Positions 46,970-54,743 of a stretch of 64,000 nucleotides of DNA are shown in pieces; position 1 is the stretch's first letter, and each line of letters starts with the position of its first letter. Under the pieces are notes generated by a model, which was not told the origin of the DNA, made no database searches, and saw only the letters and a program-made list of their open reading frames with translations. The stretch comes from Candidatus Rifleibacterium amylolyticum (GTDB lineage Bacteria > Muiribacteriota > Ozemobacteria > Ozemobacterales > Ozemobacteraceae). Location of the stretch: positions 310,001 through 374,000 of the forward strand of contig JAACJG010000008.1 in NCBI GenBank assembly GCA_009917695.1. The letters run 5' to 3'. A program made the translations under genes and the position numbers.

Positions 46970-47028
46970 CGTGCTCGTGCTCGTAATCGTAATCGTAATC
47001 GATTGAATCATACGATTACGAGAACGAT
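46970..47028. repeat. A-module repeat, right flank of the intron
   Basis: CGTGCTCGTGCTCGTAATCG, two further CGTAAT-type hexamers and CGATT. The first 35 bases match 44881-44915 at 34 positions. A facing copy CGATTACGAG makes the whole an imperfect palindrome. Confidence 0.85.
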
Positions 47029-47091
47029 TTAATTACCAACGCGGCATTGTAGAAATTCAAAATTGAAGAATGCTAACGAAGGATAGAAGAT

Positions 47092-47493
47092 ATGATATAC
47101 GAAGAAAGCGTCAGAACCCCGGCACCGCAGTCGTTTGTCGATGTGACTCATCTGGTTGCCAAAGCCGTCAAGGCATCGGGCATGACTGATGGCCATATTC
47201 TCGTGTCGGTGCCGCATACCACCGCGGCACTGACCATCAACGAAAACGCCGACCCGGCAGTGGTAAGCGATATGCTGCGCCGGCTCGAGCAGGCTTTCCC
47301 GACGCACGACCCGGCCGACCGCCACGCCGAAGGCAACAGCCATGCTCATGTCAAATCAAGCCTGCTCGGCACCTGCCACAGCTTTATTGTCAGCGGCGGA
47401 GCGCTGGTTCTCGGCACCTGGCAGGGCATCTACCTGTGCGAATTCGACGGTCCCCGCACCCGCCGCCTCGTAGTGTCAATCATCAGAACCTGA
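47092..47493 (+). CDS. YjbQ/UPF0047 family protein
   Basis: A 133-residue protein of the UPF0047 (YjbQ) family. Typical segments are FVDVTHLVAKAVKASGMTDG, ILVSVPHTTAALTINENADP with its HTT(A)ALxINE signature, HAHVKSSLLGTCHSFIVSGG, and LGTWQGIYLCEFDGPRTRR. Members bind metal in a trimer, and weak thiamin-phosphate synthase activity has been reported for some, but the physiological role is unsettled. AAGGA lies 11 bases upstream of the ATG. The gene stands alone between repeats and its 5' region shows no clear promoter. Confidence 0.9.
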   Translation: MIYEESVRTPAPQSFVDVTHLVAKAVKASGMTDGHILVSVPHTTAALTINENADPAVVSDMLRRLEQAFPTHDPADRHAEGNSHAHVKSSLLGTCHSFIVSGGALVLGTWQGIYLCEFDGPRTRRLVVSIIRT

Positions 47494-47501
47494 AAAAGAA
47501 G

Positions 47502-47575
47502 GCTCGCACAAAAACACAGAGCCACTAAGAATCATTTCAGGACTTCTTAGTGGCTTGGTGACTTTGTGCGAGAAT
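47502..47575. repeat. Inverted pair of B-module repeats
   Basis: CTCGCACAAAAACACAGAGC, CACTAAGAA and the facing TTCTTAGTGGCTTGGTGAC, TTTGTGCGAG form a long imperfect hairpin just after yjbQ. No T run follows, so it is not a standard terminator, although it could act as one or as an mRNA end. Confidence 0.8.
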
Positions 47576-47583
47576 ATGACGAA

Positions 47584-47982
47584 CTAATACTCGTGCTCGT
47601 GCGCGTAATCGTAATCGACTTCGTCTTCTCGAACACTGCTGCCGTCAATCATCCGGGTTAACATTGAAACAATCCGCAAAAGCAATTGCTTACAATGAGA
47701 GGCCTGTTCTTCAGAAATTGTTTTGCATGCAAGAAGGATATCCATAACAGCTGCGCATTCGAGAGCCGAACCACGTGCTATTTCAAAAAATCGCCTCCGA
47801 TCTGCTTCTGAGCGTTTTCCGTTACCTTCGGCAATATTCAAAGGTACGGACTGAGAAGCCCGGATCATCTGATCTTTTGTATGACGGTTCAGATCTGATA
47901 AAGTTCTACTCAATCCGAATACCCATGCGGTCATTTCGATGGCAATACGGTAAACATCCAGCTTTTCGTGGTCAAACTTCAT
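47584..47982 (-). CDS. Four-helix-bundle (S23/23S rRNA IVS-type) protein with a repeat-encoded C-terminus
   Basis: A 132-residue protein of the S23 four-helix-bundle family, seen in rRNA intervening sequences and as free genes in many environmental bacteria. Markers: FDHEKLDVYRIAIEMTAWVF, KDQMIRASQSVPLNIAEGNG, KRSEADRRRFFEIARGSALE. The molecular role is unclear. The last ten residues, DYDYAHEHEY, are the translation of the dispersed A-module (ATCGTAATCG hexamers and CGTGCTCGTG read in reverse), and the TAG stop lies at its edge. A usual member would end near residue 120, so the repeat has extended or replaced the natural end. No ribosome site is clear. Confidence 0.86.
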   Translation of the reverse strand: MKFDHEKLDVYRIAIEMTAWVFGLSRTLSDLNRHTKDQMIRASQSVPLNIAEGNGKRSEADRRRFFEIARGSALECAAVMDILLACKTISEEQASHCKQLLLRIVSMLTRMIDGSSVREDEVDYDYAHEHEY

Positions 47983-47997
47983 AGAAAGTCATGAATA

Positions 47998-48038
47998 ATA
48001 ATTTCGATTCCGATTACGAAGACGATTACGAGCACGAA
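47998..48038. repeat. A-module repeat between the S23 and kinase genes
   Basis: TAATTTCGATTCCGATTACG, AAGACGATTACGAGCACG: hexamer repeat of the CGATTA type ending at the stop codon of the kinase gene. Confidence 0.75.
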
Positions 48039-49388
48039 CTAATACTCGTAGATGCTGCCGCCGATGTATTCGCGGATCAGCACGTCTTTTGGAATGATGT
48101 CTTCGTCTTCCCAGGTCTTGAATGACGCAAGCAGATCATGCACGCGTTTGGCCCGGATATAGGCGTCCTGGCGCTTGGGGTCTTCGCGGTAATCCTTGAC
48201 GAAATCGGGGAAATGATGGAACAGGTGTTTCTTGTAAATCGGCAGTTCATAAGGCAACGAGCCGTCGATTACGTGATCGACCGAACCAACGAAAGGTATT
48301 ATGTGCTGAATCTCTGAACGTCGCACATAATGCCAGTGTTCGAGGGTCTGCCGCGGGTTGTAACTGCGATGCCATGAGTCGCGTACCATGCGGCGCAGCA
48401 GGCGAACATCGGTCCAGCGAATGAATTCACCGTCTTTATTTTTGATCTGGCAGAGAGTTTCGATATACAGCTTGAATTTTTTCTCGTCGCTGACACTGCT
48501 GGTCATCGGAGCATAGAGACCGTGCAGGCTGTCGAGCAGCAGAATCTGGTTCTTTTCGAGCTTCATCGGATCGGTTTCGGCTTCGCGCTTACCGGTCTTG
48601 AAATTGTAGCGTGGCATTTGAATGGTCTTGCCATCGAGCAGATCGGCCAGATGCTGATTGATCAGGGCGAGATCCAGCGCTTCCGGAGTTTCAAAATCGT
48701 AGTCGCCGAATTCGTCGCGCGGATGATGTTCAAGATTGAAGTAATACATGTCGAGTTCCATCGAAACCAGCTCGTATCCCTGCCTCTGCAGGTGCTCGCC
48801 AATTTTGATGGTGGTAGTGGTCTTACCAGAGCTCGATGGCCCGGCGATGATGACAATGCGCACTTCCGGCAGACGGGCGATGATCTTTTCAGCAGCTGAA
48901 GCGATATCGGCATCGTATTTAGCGGTAACATCGGCTACCAGCTTAGGATAGGTGCCCTTTTCGATGTGTTCGTTGATCTTGTCGATGCTGTAACAGTTGT
49001 GATCGACAGACCAGCTCAGCACCTGCCAGATTTTTTTGTATGGTATGTTGCCAGAAGAGGTCGAACTCTGCTTTTCGACACCCTGCCGCAACTTGTTGTG
49101 CTCGTAGCGATAAAGAATGAATTTCTTGGCGGTCTTGGCGTGCCCGGACTCGATGAGTTCCTTTTCGATGATATCCTGCACTTCTTCAACACTGGGCAGC
49201 GCTGGCGGCTGCTTGCTAAGTTCGAGCTGGTGCACTACCTTTTCGGCGAGAATCTCGGCCAGGCGCCGGTCATGACCGCCGACTTCCACTGCCGCCCGAA
49301 AAATGGCATTAACGATCTTTTCCTTGTCGAACGGCACTACCTGCCCGTTACGTTTGACAATTTTCTCAAGTGTGCTGGCTGGGCTCAT
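48039..49388 (-). CDS. ATP-cone plus uridine kinase-like P-loop protein
   Basis: A 449-residue cytosolic protein. Residues 6-95 are an ATP-cone (KIVKRNGQVVPFDKEKIVNA; SGHAKTAKKFILYRYEHNKL), the regulatory nucleotide-binding domain best known from ribonucleotide reductases. After a linker comes a phosphoribulokinase/uridine kinase-type domain with P-loop IAGPSSSGKTTTT (about residue 180), VSMELDMYYFNLEHHPRDEF, PRYNFKTG and LLLDSLHGLYAP. It resembles the uridine kinase-like proteins usually fused to TGS domains. The likely reaction is phosphorylation of a nucleoside or sugar, with the cone as allosteric sensor. The substrate is not known. The stop codon borders a dispersed repeat. Confidence 0.85.
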   Translation of the reverse strand: MSPASTLEKIVKRNGQVVPFDKEKIVNAIFRAAVEVGGHDRRLAEILAEKVVHQLELSKQPPALPSVEEVQDIIEKELIESGHAKTAKKFILYRYEHNKLRQGVEKQSSTSSGNIPYKKIWQVLSWSVDHNCYSIDKINEHIEKGTYPKLVADVTAKYDADIASAAEKIIARLPEVRIVIIAGPSSSGKTTTTIKIGEHLQRQGYELVSMELDMYYFNLEHHPRDEFGDYDFETPEALDLALINQHLADLLDGKTIQMPRYNFKTGKREAETDPMKLEKNQILLLDSLHGLYAPMTSSVSDEKKFKLYIETLCQIKNKDGEFIRWTDVRLLRRMVRDSWHRSYNPRQTLEHWHYVRRSEIQHIIPFVGSVDHVIDGSLPYELPIYKKHLFHHFPDFVKDYREDPKRQDAYIRAKRVHDLLASFKTWEDEDIIPKDVLIREYIGGSIYEY

Positions 49389-49403
49389 TTCATACCTCTT
49401 TCA

Positions 49404-52070
49404 TTAGTCATTTGCGTCGTTGACGACTTTGTAGGTAACGGCAAGGTTACCGATTATGCTGGCAATATTGCCGAGTTCCTTGAGTTTGTCAGGTCTGACC
49501 AGGCGCGGCTTCGGCGGAACGAGGATAATATCGCCGCGGCTGATGTGCCTGACCTGACGCATCGGCATCACTTCGCCATTTGCCTTGACGATAACGGTTC
49601 GGCGATGGTCAGAATGTGAAGTGAAACCGCCGGCGCGGTTGATGTAATAGCGCGCGCCCTGACGGCTGCTGAAAATTATGGTTGTCGGGTTAACCACGGC
49701 CCCCAGAACCGACACCGTTCTCGGCATAACCGGAATCGTCAGCTGATCACCGTCAAGCAGCGACAGATCTTCGAATTCACCGGTTTTACCGGCAATAATT
49801 GCGGGCAATGGCACCGGAATGCGTACCATTTCCTCATAAGCACCACGCGAACGCATCTCGATACCGGCAAAACCCGATCTTTCTTCATCGGCAGAGCTTT
49901 TGGCGACTCCGCTCTCTACCGGCGACTTGCCGGTCATAAGCTGCTCAGATAATGAGCCCGAGCTAAGATCCTGCCTGACATTACCGGTGTCGAACTTGGC
50001 GCCTGAACGCAGCAGGTCGGCGCGCAGGTCGAGCGAGGCCTGCCGGAACATCTCTTCCTGAACATTTTCAGCCGTTTCGAGTTGCTTGGCACTGGTAATA
50101 TGCTCTGTTCTCCGCATGAAAACGGCGCCTTCAGCAAAAGCGTCGGAGGTAAGACCACCGGCCCGTTCGATCAGGCTCGACAGCTTTTCGCCCTTATGTT
50201 TGAGAGCATAGGGACCCGGGCGGCGAACCTGTCCCTTGATAAAAACGACTTCAGGCTCGGTCATGCCATCGCCACGGGCAATGACACTGACGCGGTCAAG
50301 CGGCTGCAAACTGACATTATCGGCCGAATCAGCGTGAACCATGGCCTCATGGACGTTGGCGCGGACAATCTCGCTGGTATTTCCCGAGTCTTTGATTCTG
50401 GCAACTTCAACATCTCCAGAAGCATCGACAGAAAGACCGCGAGCGCTCATCACCAGGTCGGCGAGTTTCATGCCATCGCGATAGATATACTGGCCGGGGC
50501 GGCGCACAGCCCCGTCAATATTGATAAAACGCGTTTCCGGGGTTATATCCTGCTCAGCAAAAAGCCTGACACGATCGAGCGGCTGCAGTTCAAGATTCTG
50601 CACCTTGTCATCGAGCAGCGCAAATTTAACATTGAACGAAAGCAGCTCTTCTTTGCCAGCCGCAGACTTGCGCAGAATGTGGCCCTGTTGCAGGCTGGTC
50701 TCTTCTTTGATGACACCGCCAGCCCGCATGATAAGATCAGCAACCTTCATGCCCTGCGACCAGGCATATTCGCCAGGGCGGGTAATGGAGCCTTCAATAG
50801 CTACTTCGTTGCCAACCTTCTCGGTGGCACGTTCTACTGCAATTTCGTCGCCATTCATCAGCATAAAAGCATCGAGCTCAGACTGATCGTCCAGGTTGAT
50901 GTCGTAAGTCTGCCGACGCTGGTCACCACTCCAGCGGGTAACTCTTACACGACCCGAATAGGCTTTGGCCTGCACATTGCCGGCCATCAGCAGCCCCTGT
51001 GCCAGAGTCGTGTTTTCGGTGATTTCATAGACAGCCGGTCGAGTTACCATGCCACTGATACGAACCTGTGCGTTAACTGTCGGAACAAAAACTGTATCGC
51101 CATTGGCGAGCGGAATATCCTGACTGCGATCACCGGAAAGCAGGTAGCGATAAAGGTCGATCTGCTTCGCTTTGCCGGCGCTGTCGAGAACTTTGATAAA
51201 GCGCATCGAACCACGCTCGGTCGGACCGCCAGCTTGATAGAGAGCGGTAAAAGCCGTCGCCAGACCAGAAGAAGTCATAGCGCCGGGCTTTTCAACTTCG
51301 CCGACCACGAAAATCTGTATGGTGCGCACTTTGCTCAGGGTAACCTGACCCTTGAAATGCTTGAATTTGTCAGAAAGCCGGCCCAGCACTGTCTGTTCGA
51401 ACTCACCGACGGTTCGACCGGAAACGCCAAGAATACCGAGTATCGGCACATAGACCTGGCCTTCCGGATTTACCTGGACATCGTAAACCGTTTCATCACC
51501 AAGCTCTGACCAGATAATGATCTTGAGCTCATCGCCCGGCCCAAGCCGGTAATCGGACGGCGCGCTGCTGGCAAAAAGGGTAGCCTGCGCCATTTCGCCC
51601 TTGTCGAAAAACGCCTTACCAAATTTCTCAAGTTCAGTCTCGCTGCCAAGTCGCTTCTGAACTTCTTCTTCGATTTCAACTTCGCTGACGGTGACTTCGC
51701 GCTCTTCTTTTTTCTGTTTCAGTTCGTCGTAGCGTTCTTCTTCCAGAGCCGGATCGTCTGGAGAAAGCTGACTGTCTGGCAGGGTCTTTTCTCTGACTAC
51801 TTCCTCACGGGTCTTCGCATAAAGTTGCTTCTGAAGCTGCTCTAAGCGCCACTTATAATACTCTGCGCTGGTCTTGTCGATCGCACCGGTATCTGTCTTC
51901 GGCAGGTTTTCCGGGAGTAAACCGGCAATAACCGGTCGTCCAACCTTTGCAATTTTGCTCGAACCAGTAGCGATGGTCGAAAAAGTTCCAGCCGCAGTCG
52001 TCGGCATCTGTGCCCATAGTCCTGTCGTGGCTGTGAGAACCAGAATACAAAGTATGACAAAACGTTTCAT
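49404..52070 (-). CDS. Polysaccharide export outer-membrane protein (Wza-like, multiple SLBB domains)
   Basis: An 888-residue secreted protein started at 52070 behind AGGTGA; the signal peptide is KRFVILCILVLTATTGLWA. After a charged coiled region (residues 60-160) comes the polysaccharide export domain: DYRLGPGDELKIIIWSELGD, VNPEGQVYVPILGILGVSGR, RTIQIFVVGEVEKPGAMTSS. At least four SLBB-type repeats follow (VRISGMVTRPAVYEITENTT; EVAIEGSITRPGEYAWSQGM; FINIDGAVRRPGQYIYRDGM; VFIKGQVRRPGPYALKHKGE; VSVLGAVVNPTTIIF). It would form an outer-membrane or periplasmic export channel for a capsule or exopolysaccharide. It has no lipobox. No glycosyltransferases or Wzc-type kinase are nearby; the kinase gene downstream is 15 bases away. 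Confidence 0.92.
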   Translation of the reverse strand: MKRFVILCILVLTATTGLWAQMPTTAAGTFSTIATGSSKIAKVGRPVIAGLLPENLPKTDTGAIDKTSAEYYKWRLEQLQKQLYAKTREEVVREKTLPDSQLSPDDPALEEERYDELKQKKEEREVTVSEVEIEEEVQKRLGSETELEKFGKAFFDKGEMAQATLFASSAPSDYRLGPGDELKIIIWSELGDETVYDVQVNPEGQVYVPILGILGVSGRTVGEFEQTVLGRLSDKFKHFKGQVTLSKVRTIQIFVVGEVEKPGAMTSSGLATAFTALYQAGGPTERGSMRFIKVLDSAGKAKQIDLYRYLLSGDRSQDIPLANGDTVFVPTVNAQVRISGMVTRPAVYEITENTTLAQGLLMAGNVQAKAYSGRVRVTRWSGDQRRQTYDINLDDQSELDAFMLMNGDEIAVERATEKVGNEVAIEGSITRPGEYAWSQGMKVADLIMRAGGVIKEETSLQQGHILRKSAAGKEELLSFNVKFALLDDKVQNLELQPLDRVRLFAEQDITPETRFINIDGAVRRPGQYIYRDGMKLADLVMSARGLSVDASGDVEVARIKDSGNTSEIVRANVHEAMVHADSADNVSLQPLDRVSVIARGDGMTEPEVVFIKGQVRRPGPYALKHKGEKLSSLIERAGGLTSDAFAEGAVFMRRTEHITSAKQLETAENVQEEMFRQASLDLRADLLRSGAKFDTGNVRQDLSSGSLSEQLMTGKSPVESGVAKSSADEERSGFAGIEMRSRGAYEEMVRIPVPLPAIIAGKTGEFEDLSLLDGDQLTIPVMPRTVSVLGAVVNPTTIIFSSRQGARYYINRAGGFTSHSDHRRTVIVKANGEVMPMRQVRHISRGDIILVPPKPRLVRPDKLKELGNIASIIGNLAVTYKVVNDAND

Positions 52071-52084
52071 GCGATCACCTGTAT

Positions 52085-52112
52085 AGTGTAAATTTTTCAT
52101 CCTAATCGACAA
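52085..52112 (-). promoter_or_regulatory. Candidate promoter of the SLBB exporter
   Basis: Minus strand TTGTCG, 16 bases, TACACT, ending 15 bases before the start codon at 52070. Confidence 0.4.
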
Positions 52113-52122
52113 CTTGCCCGCC

Positions 52123-52140
52123 CGTATTAACCATAATACG
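52123..52140. promoter_or_regulatory. Inverted repeat upstream of the SLBB exporter promoter
   Basis: CGTATTA-ACCA-TAATACG, a perfect 7-base inverted repeat 10 bases beyond the -35 box. It could be an operator for a dimeric regulator; no regulator is in the window. Confidence 0.4.
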
Positions 52141-52226
52141 TGCAGCGTTCCATCTTATTTCACCCCTCATTTATAGTCAAGCCGCACATTTGCACCATTT
52201 CTCGGTAATAGCGATAAAAGAAGAAA

Positions 52227-52381
52227 GATCGCACTAAGACTCAGAGACACAAAGAAAAAAGAGAAGAGCGATTACGAGACCCGATAGCAAGAGCGATGAA
52301 GAGAATAATAGCATCTGCGATCTGTGAAATCGGCAGATTTCTTTCCTGGCTTTATCTTCGTGTCTTAGTGGCTTCGTGCGA
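52227..52381. repeat. Composite intergenic repeat with inverted ends
   Basis: The 277-base gap upstream of the SLBB gene holds, besides its promoter, a unit in the order B-A-D-B'. B is ATCGCACTAAGACTCAGAG, A is GCGATTACGAGACCCGATAG, D is GCATCTGCGATCTGTGAAAT, and inverted B is CTTCGTGTCTTAGTGGCTTC. B, A and D occur in the same order at 44706-44880. It ends nine bases before the yraN stop. Confidence 0.75.
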
Positions 52382-52389
52382 GGGTTTTG

Positions 52390-52764
52390 TTACTCGCCAA
52401 GTCGAAAGGCATCGGGAACATGAACGATCTCTGCCTGGCCGTCAGCGGGAAAAAGCACGCCAACCGCGTCGAAACGGCAGCAGACGTCGGCGCCGACCTT
52501 TTTGTGAGCGAGATATTGCCGGGCACAACGCTCGATCTGGCGGCGTTTTCTGTAGTCGATGGTTTCAAGCGGCGTGCCATGCGCGGTACCGCTTTTGCTT
52601 CGCACTTCGATAAAAACGAGAACCGCGCCGTCACGCATGATCAGATCGATTTCTCCACCACGCCAGCGATAGTTGCGATCGATCAGGCACATGCCTTTCG
52701 CTTCAAGGTGCGCGAGAGCAAAAGCTTCACCACGGTTACCCAGCTGTTTTCGCGCCTCACTCAT
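52390..52764 (-). CDS. YraN family (UPF0102) endonuclease-like protein
   Basis: A 124-residue protein of the YraN family, which has the restriction-endonuclease-like (Holliday junction resolvase-type) fold. Motifs: LGNRGEAFALAHLEAKGMCL, DRNYRWRGGEIDLIMRDGAV with the GEIDLI catalytic Glu/Asp, LVFIEVRSKSGTAHG with ExK-like EVR. The function is uncertain (recombination or repair). It overlaps the flhB-like gene by four bases (ATGA) and ends the rnhB cluster, where yraN is often found next to rnhB in other bacteria. Confidence 0.92.
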   Translation of the reverse strand: MSEARKQLGNRGEAFALAHLEAKGMCLIDRNYRWRGGEIDLIMRDGAVLVFIEVRSKSGTAHGTPLETIDYRKRRQIERCARQYLAHKKVGADVCCRFDAVGVLFPADGQAEIVHVPDAFRLGE

Positions 52765-53057
52765 GAGCGGTTGCGCTGGTCGAGCAGGTAGATCTGCGCC
52801 AGAATCTCGGCCATTGCGCTCCAGAGCTCAGGTGGAATCTCAACTCCGACCGGAATCTTCGCCAATGATTCGGCCAGCACCTTCTCTTTTCGCATGGGCA
52901 CCTTGTGCTTTTCGGCCAGTTCGACGATCTGCTGCGCCACCCAGCCGCGACCGGAGGCAACGATTTTGGGAGCTTCTCCCGCCTCGCCAAAAGCATATTT
53001 GATGGCTACCGCCACATCATCGTATTTTATGTCGACGCGTCTTTTTTCTGCCATCAT
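52761..53057 (-). CDS. FlhB cytoplasmic-domain-like protein (YlqH type)
   Basis: A 98-residue protein that matches only the cytoplasmic end of FlhB/YscU export gatekeepers. KYDDVAVAIKYAFGEAGEAP, PKIVASGRGWVAQQIVELAE, KHKVPMRKEKVLAESLAKIP and VGVEIPPELWSAMAEILAQI correspond to the FlhB segments around and after the NPTH autocleavage loop, but the NPTH itself is absent. B. subtilis YlqH is the same kind of short protein and also sits next to rnhB and ylqG. No flagellar genes are in the window. The role is unknown. ATG at 53057 overlaps the preceding stop. Confidence 0.88.
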   Translation of the reverse strand: MMAEKRRVDIKYDDVAVAIKYAFGEAGEAPKIVASGRGWVAQQIVELAEKHKVPMRKEKVLAESLAKIPVGVEIPPELWSAMAEILAQIYLLDQRNRS

Positions 53058-54130
53058 ACCCTCAGATCGATACGGCTGTTCTTTGGCCGGGAATCGGTCG
53101 GCAGCGGCTCTTCGCTGCTGCTGAAAAAATCATTGAGCAGACGGACTCGACCAATAGTGAAACGCAGATTTTCCCAATCCGAACCGGTCAGACGTTCCTG
53201 CAGCAGCGGAAACAGACTGCGCACCTGTTCCATGACTGCCGACTCGACGCCAAAATGTACCCAGAGGCTCTTTTTGAGCTGATGCAGCGCAACCTCGATT
53301 CGACCAAGAGACGGGGGGGTCACCAGCAGACGCAGACTGAAACCTTGCTCAGGATTGTTGCCGCCGGGCATAAATGCCTCGCCCTCTAGCGTATCTGGCA
53401 GATCCTGGCCATGCCAGAACACCGGCCACTGAAAAAACAGACGTGCTTCATTGCCGTTTTCAGACTGACGCGTCAGCATTTCGCCCAGCTGTAGTGAGGC
53501 TACGAACTCTTCGACGCCATCACCCGGCAACAGGCCCGACGGGCGGGTGCCGGCCATACCATCCTTTATCAGCTGCTGCAGGGCTTCCAGCATTTTGCCC
53601 TGGCCCCAGGCCGTGCGCAAACTGGCCAATGCAGCCTTGTCGAGCCCGGCAAAAAGCGCTTCGAACTTGAGATTGCCGCCAAGATAGTCACGCAACAGCG
53701 CAAAAGCCTGCGCCGGCAGCTTTTTAGCCAGCATAAGCGCAATCACGCCTGCATTCAGGCGATCGAGGGCGACGCCGGGCAGTGATTTGAGCAGTTCGCC
53801 GGCAAGCGCGAGGTTTTCCTGAGTCAATGCGATGCCATAACGGCGAAAAGCCGCGGTCAACTCGTTGCCGCCCTCGTGAATACCGGCATTGGCCAATAGT
53901 TTTTCGGCCGAGACACCACCTGAATTATCGGCCGAAACAATTTTAAAACCGCCATCAGTAGCGGCCAGCTGGCCGGCCAGCCGGTGCCCGACCGGGTAAC
54001 TCCCATCGGCATCGACCGGAACACCATTGACCAGAACGAGCGAGCGGCCGCCCTCGCTGGCAATGACTTCGGCATTGACCTGGCGGCCGGCACTGAGGTC
54101 AGCGGTATGAGGCAGTGAAAAGATTTTCAT
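53054..54130 (-). CDS. FliK C-terminal-like protein (YlqG type)
   Basis: A 358-residue protein. The N-terminal 60 residues form an OB-like beta domain (VNAEVIASEGGRSLVLVNGV). The middle is helical, and the C-terminal 110 residues match the hook-length control domain of FliK: LRLLVTPPSLGRIEVALHQL, KSLWVHFGVESAVMEQVRSL, FPLLQERLTGSDWENLRFTI. It pairs with the FlhB-like gene after it, just as FliK meets FlhB in flagella. The pair is conserved at rnhB in B. subtilis (ylqG-ylqH) without flagellar context. Its function is not known; secretion control is an inference. It overlaps rnhB by 32 bases. Confidence 0.85.
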   Translation of the reverse strand: MKIFSLPHTADLSAGRQVNAEVIASEGGRSLVLVNGVPVDADGSYPVGHRLAGQLAATDGGFKIVSADNSGGVSAEKLLANAGIHEGGNELTAAFRRYGIALTQENLALAGELLKSLPGVALDRLNAGVIALMLAKKLPAQAFALLRDYLGGNLKFEALFAGLDKAALASLRTAWGQGKMLEALQQLIKDGMAGTRPSGLLPGDGVEEFVASLQLGEMLTRQSENGNEARLFFQWPVFWHGQDLPDTLEGEAFMPGGNNPEQGFSLRLLVTPPSLGRIEVALHQLKKSLWVHFGVESAVMEQVRSLFPLLQERLTGSDWENLRFTIGRVRLLNDFFSSSEEPLPTDSRPKNSRIDLRV

Positions 54131-54743
54131 CTGGCAGCAGCTTTTTTACCGGTTTGAATGAACGACGATGCAATGGGCATGGTCCGTGCGCGAGCAATGC
54201 CTGCTGATGCGCCGCTGTGCCATAGCCCATGTGCTTTTCAAAACCATATTGCGGATAGGTCAGCGCAACTTCTTCCATGTAAAGGTCGCGCGCTTCTTTG
54301 GCCAGTATCGAAGCGGCCGCCACCGATGCGCTGATTGATTCGCCGCGCGCGAAGGCCTGATGAGGCAACCCCAGCCATGGCAATTTGATGTAATCGAGCA
54401 GAACGTAATCCGGGCGCTGCGGCAACCCGGCAAATGCCCGCTGAAAAGCCAGCCGGGTCGCTTCGAGAATGTTGATGCGGTCGATTTCTTCCGGGCTGGC
54501 AGTGCCGATGCCGAAGGCGAGAGCCTCGCCTTTTATCTGCTCGAACAGCTCGCGTCGCCGCCGACGGCTGAGTTTTTTAGAATCGGCAAGCCCCGCTATG
54601 CGCTTTCCCTCATCGAGAATGACAAAAGCAGCATAAACCGGCCCGGCCCACGGCCCACGCCCGGCCTCATCGCCGCCGGCAACGAAGCGATACCCCGCCG
54701 CCCGCGCAAACTCCTCGTAATGGTAATGCCCGTTATTCGTCAT
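54099..54743 (-). CDS. rnhB: Ribonuclease HII
   Basis: A 214-residue RNase HII that nicks at ribonucleotides embedded in DNA. Catalytic residues are visible: AGGDEAGRGPWAGPVYAAFV (Asp and Glu of the DEAGRG motif), DYVLLDYIKLP (Asp) and ILAKEARDLYMEE (Ala-Lys-x-x-Arg-D motif with the fourth acidic residue). The C-terminus has YGFEKHMGYGTAAHQQALLA. The start codon overlaps the preceding small gene's stop (ATGA). It anchors the conserved rnhB/ylqG/ylqH/yraN group. Confidence 0.96.
   Translation of the reverse strand: MTNNGHYHYEEFARAAGYRFVAGGDEAGRGPWAGPVYAAFVILDEGKRIAGLADSKKLSRRRRRELFEQIKGEALAFGIGTASPEEIDRINILEATRLAFQRAFAGLPQRPDYVLLDYIKLPWLGLPHQAFARGESISASVAAASILAKEARDLYMEEVALTYPQYGFEKHMGYGTAAHQQALLAHGPCPLHRRSFKPVKKLLPDENLFTASYR

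Noticed and set aside
47494-47583. Rho-independent terminator after yjbQ
   Set aside because: The long hairpin is made of two inverted dispersed repeats and is not followed by a T run, so it is listed as a repeat.
49966-51509. Long plus-strand open frame opposite the SLBB exporter (475 codons from 50082)
   Set aside because: It mirrors the codon pattern of the exporter, has no start signal or domain, and the opposite strand encodes clear SLBB repeats.
52761-54130. A flagellar gene cluster
   Set aside because: Only a FliK-like C-terminal domain and a short FlhB-like cytoplasmic piece are present, in the non-flagellar rnhB setting.
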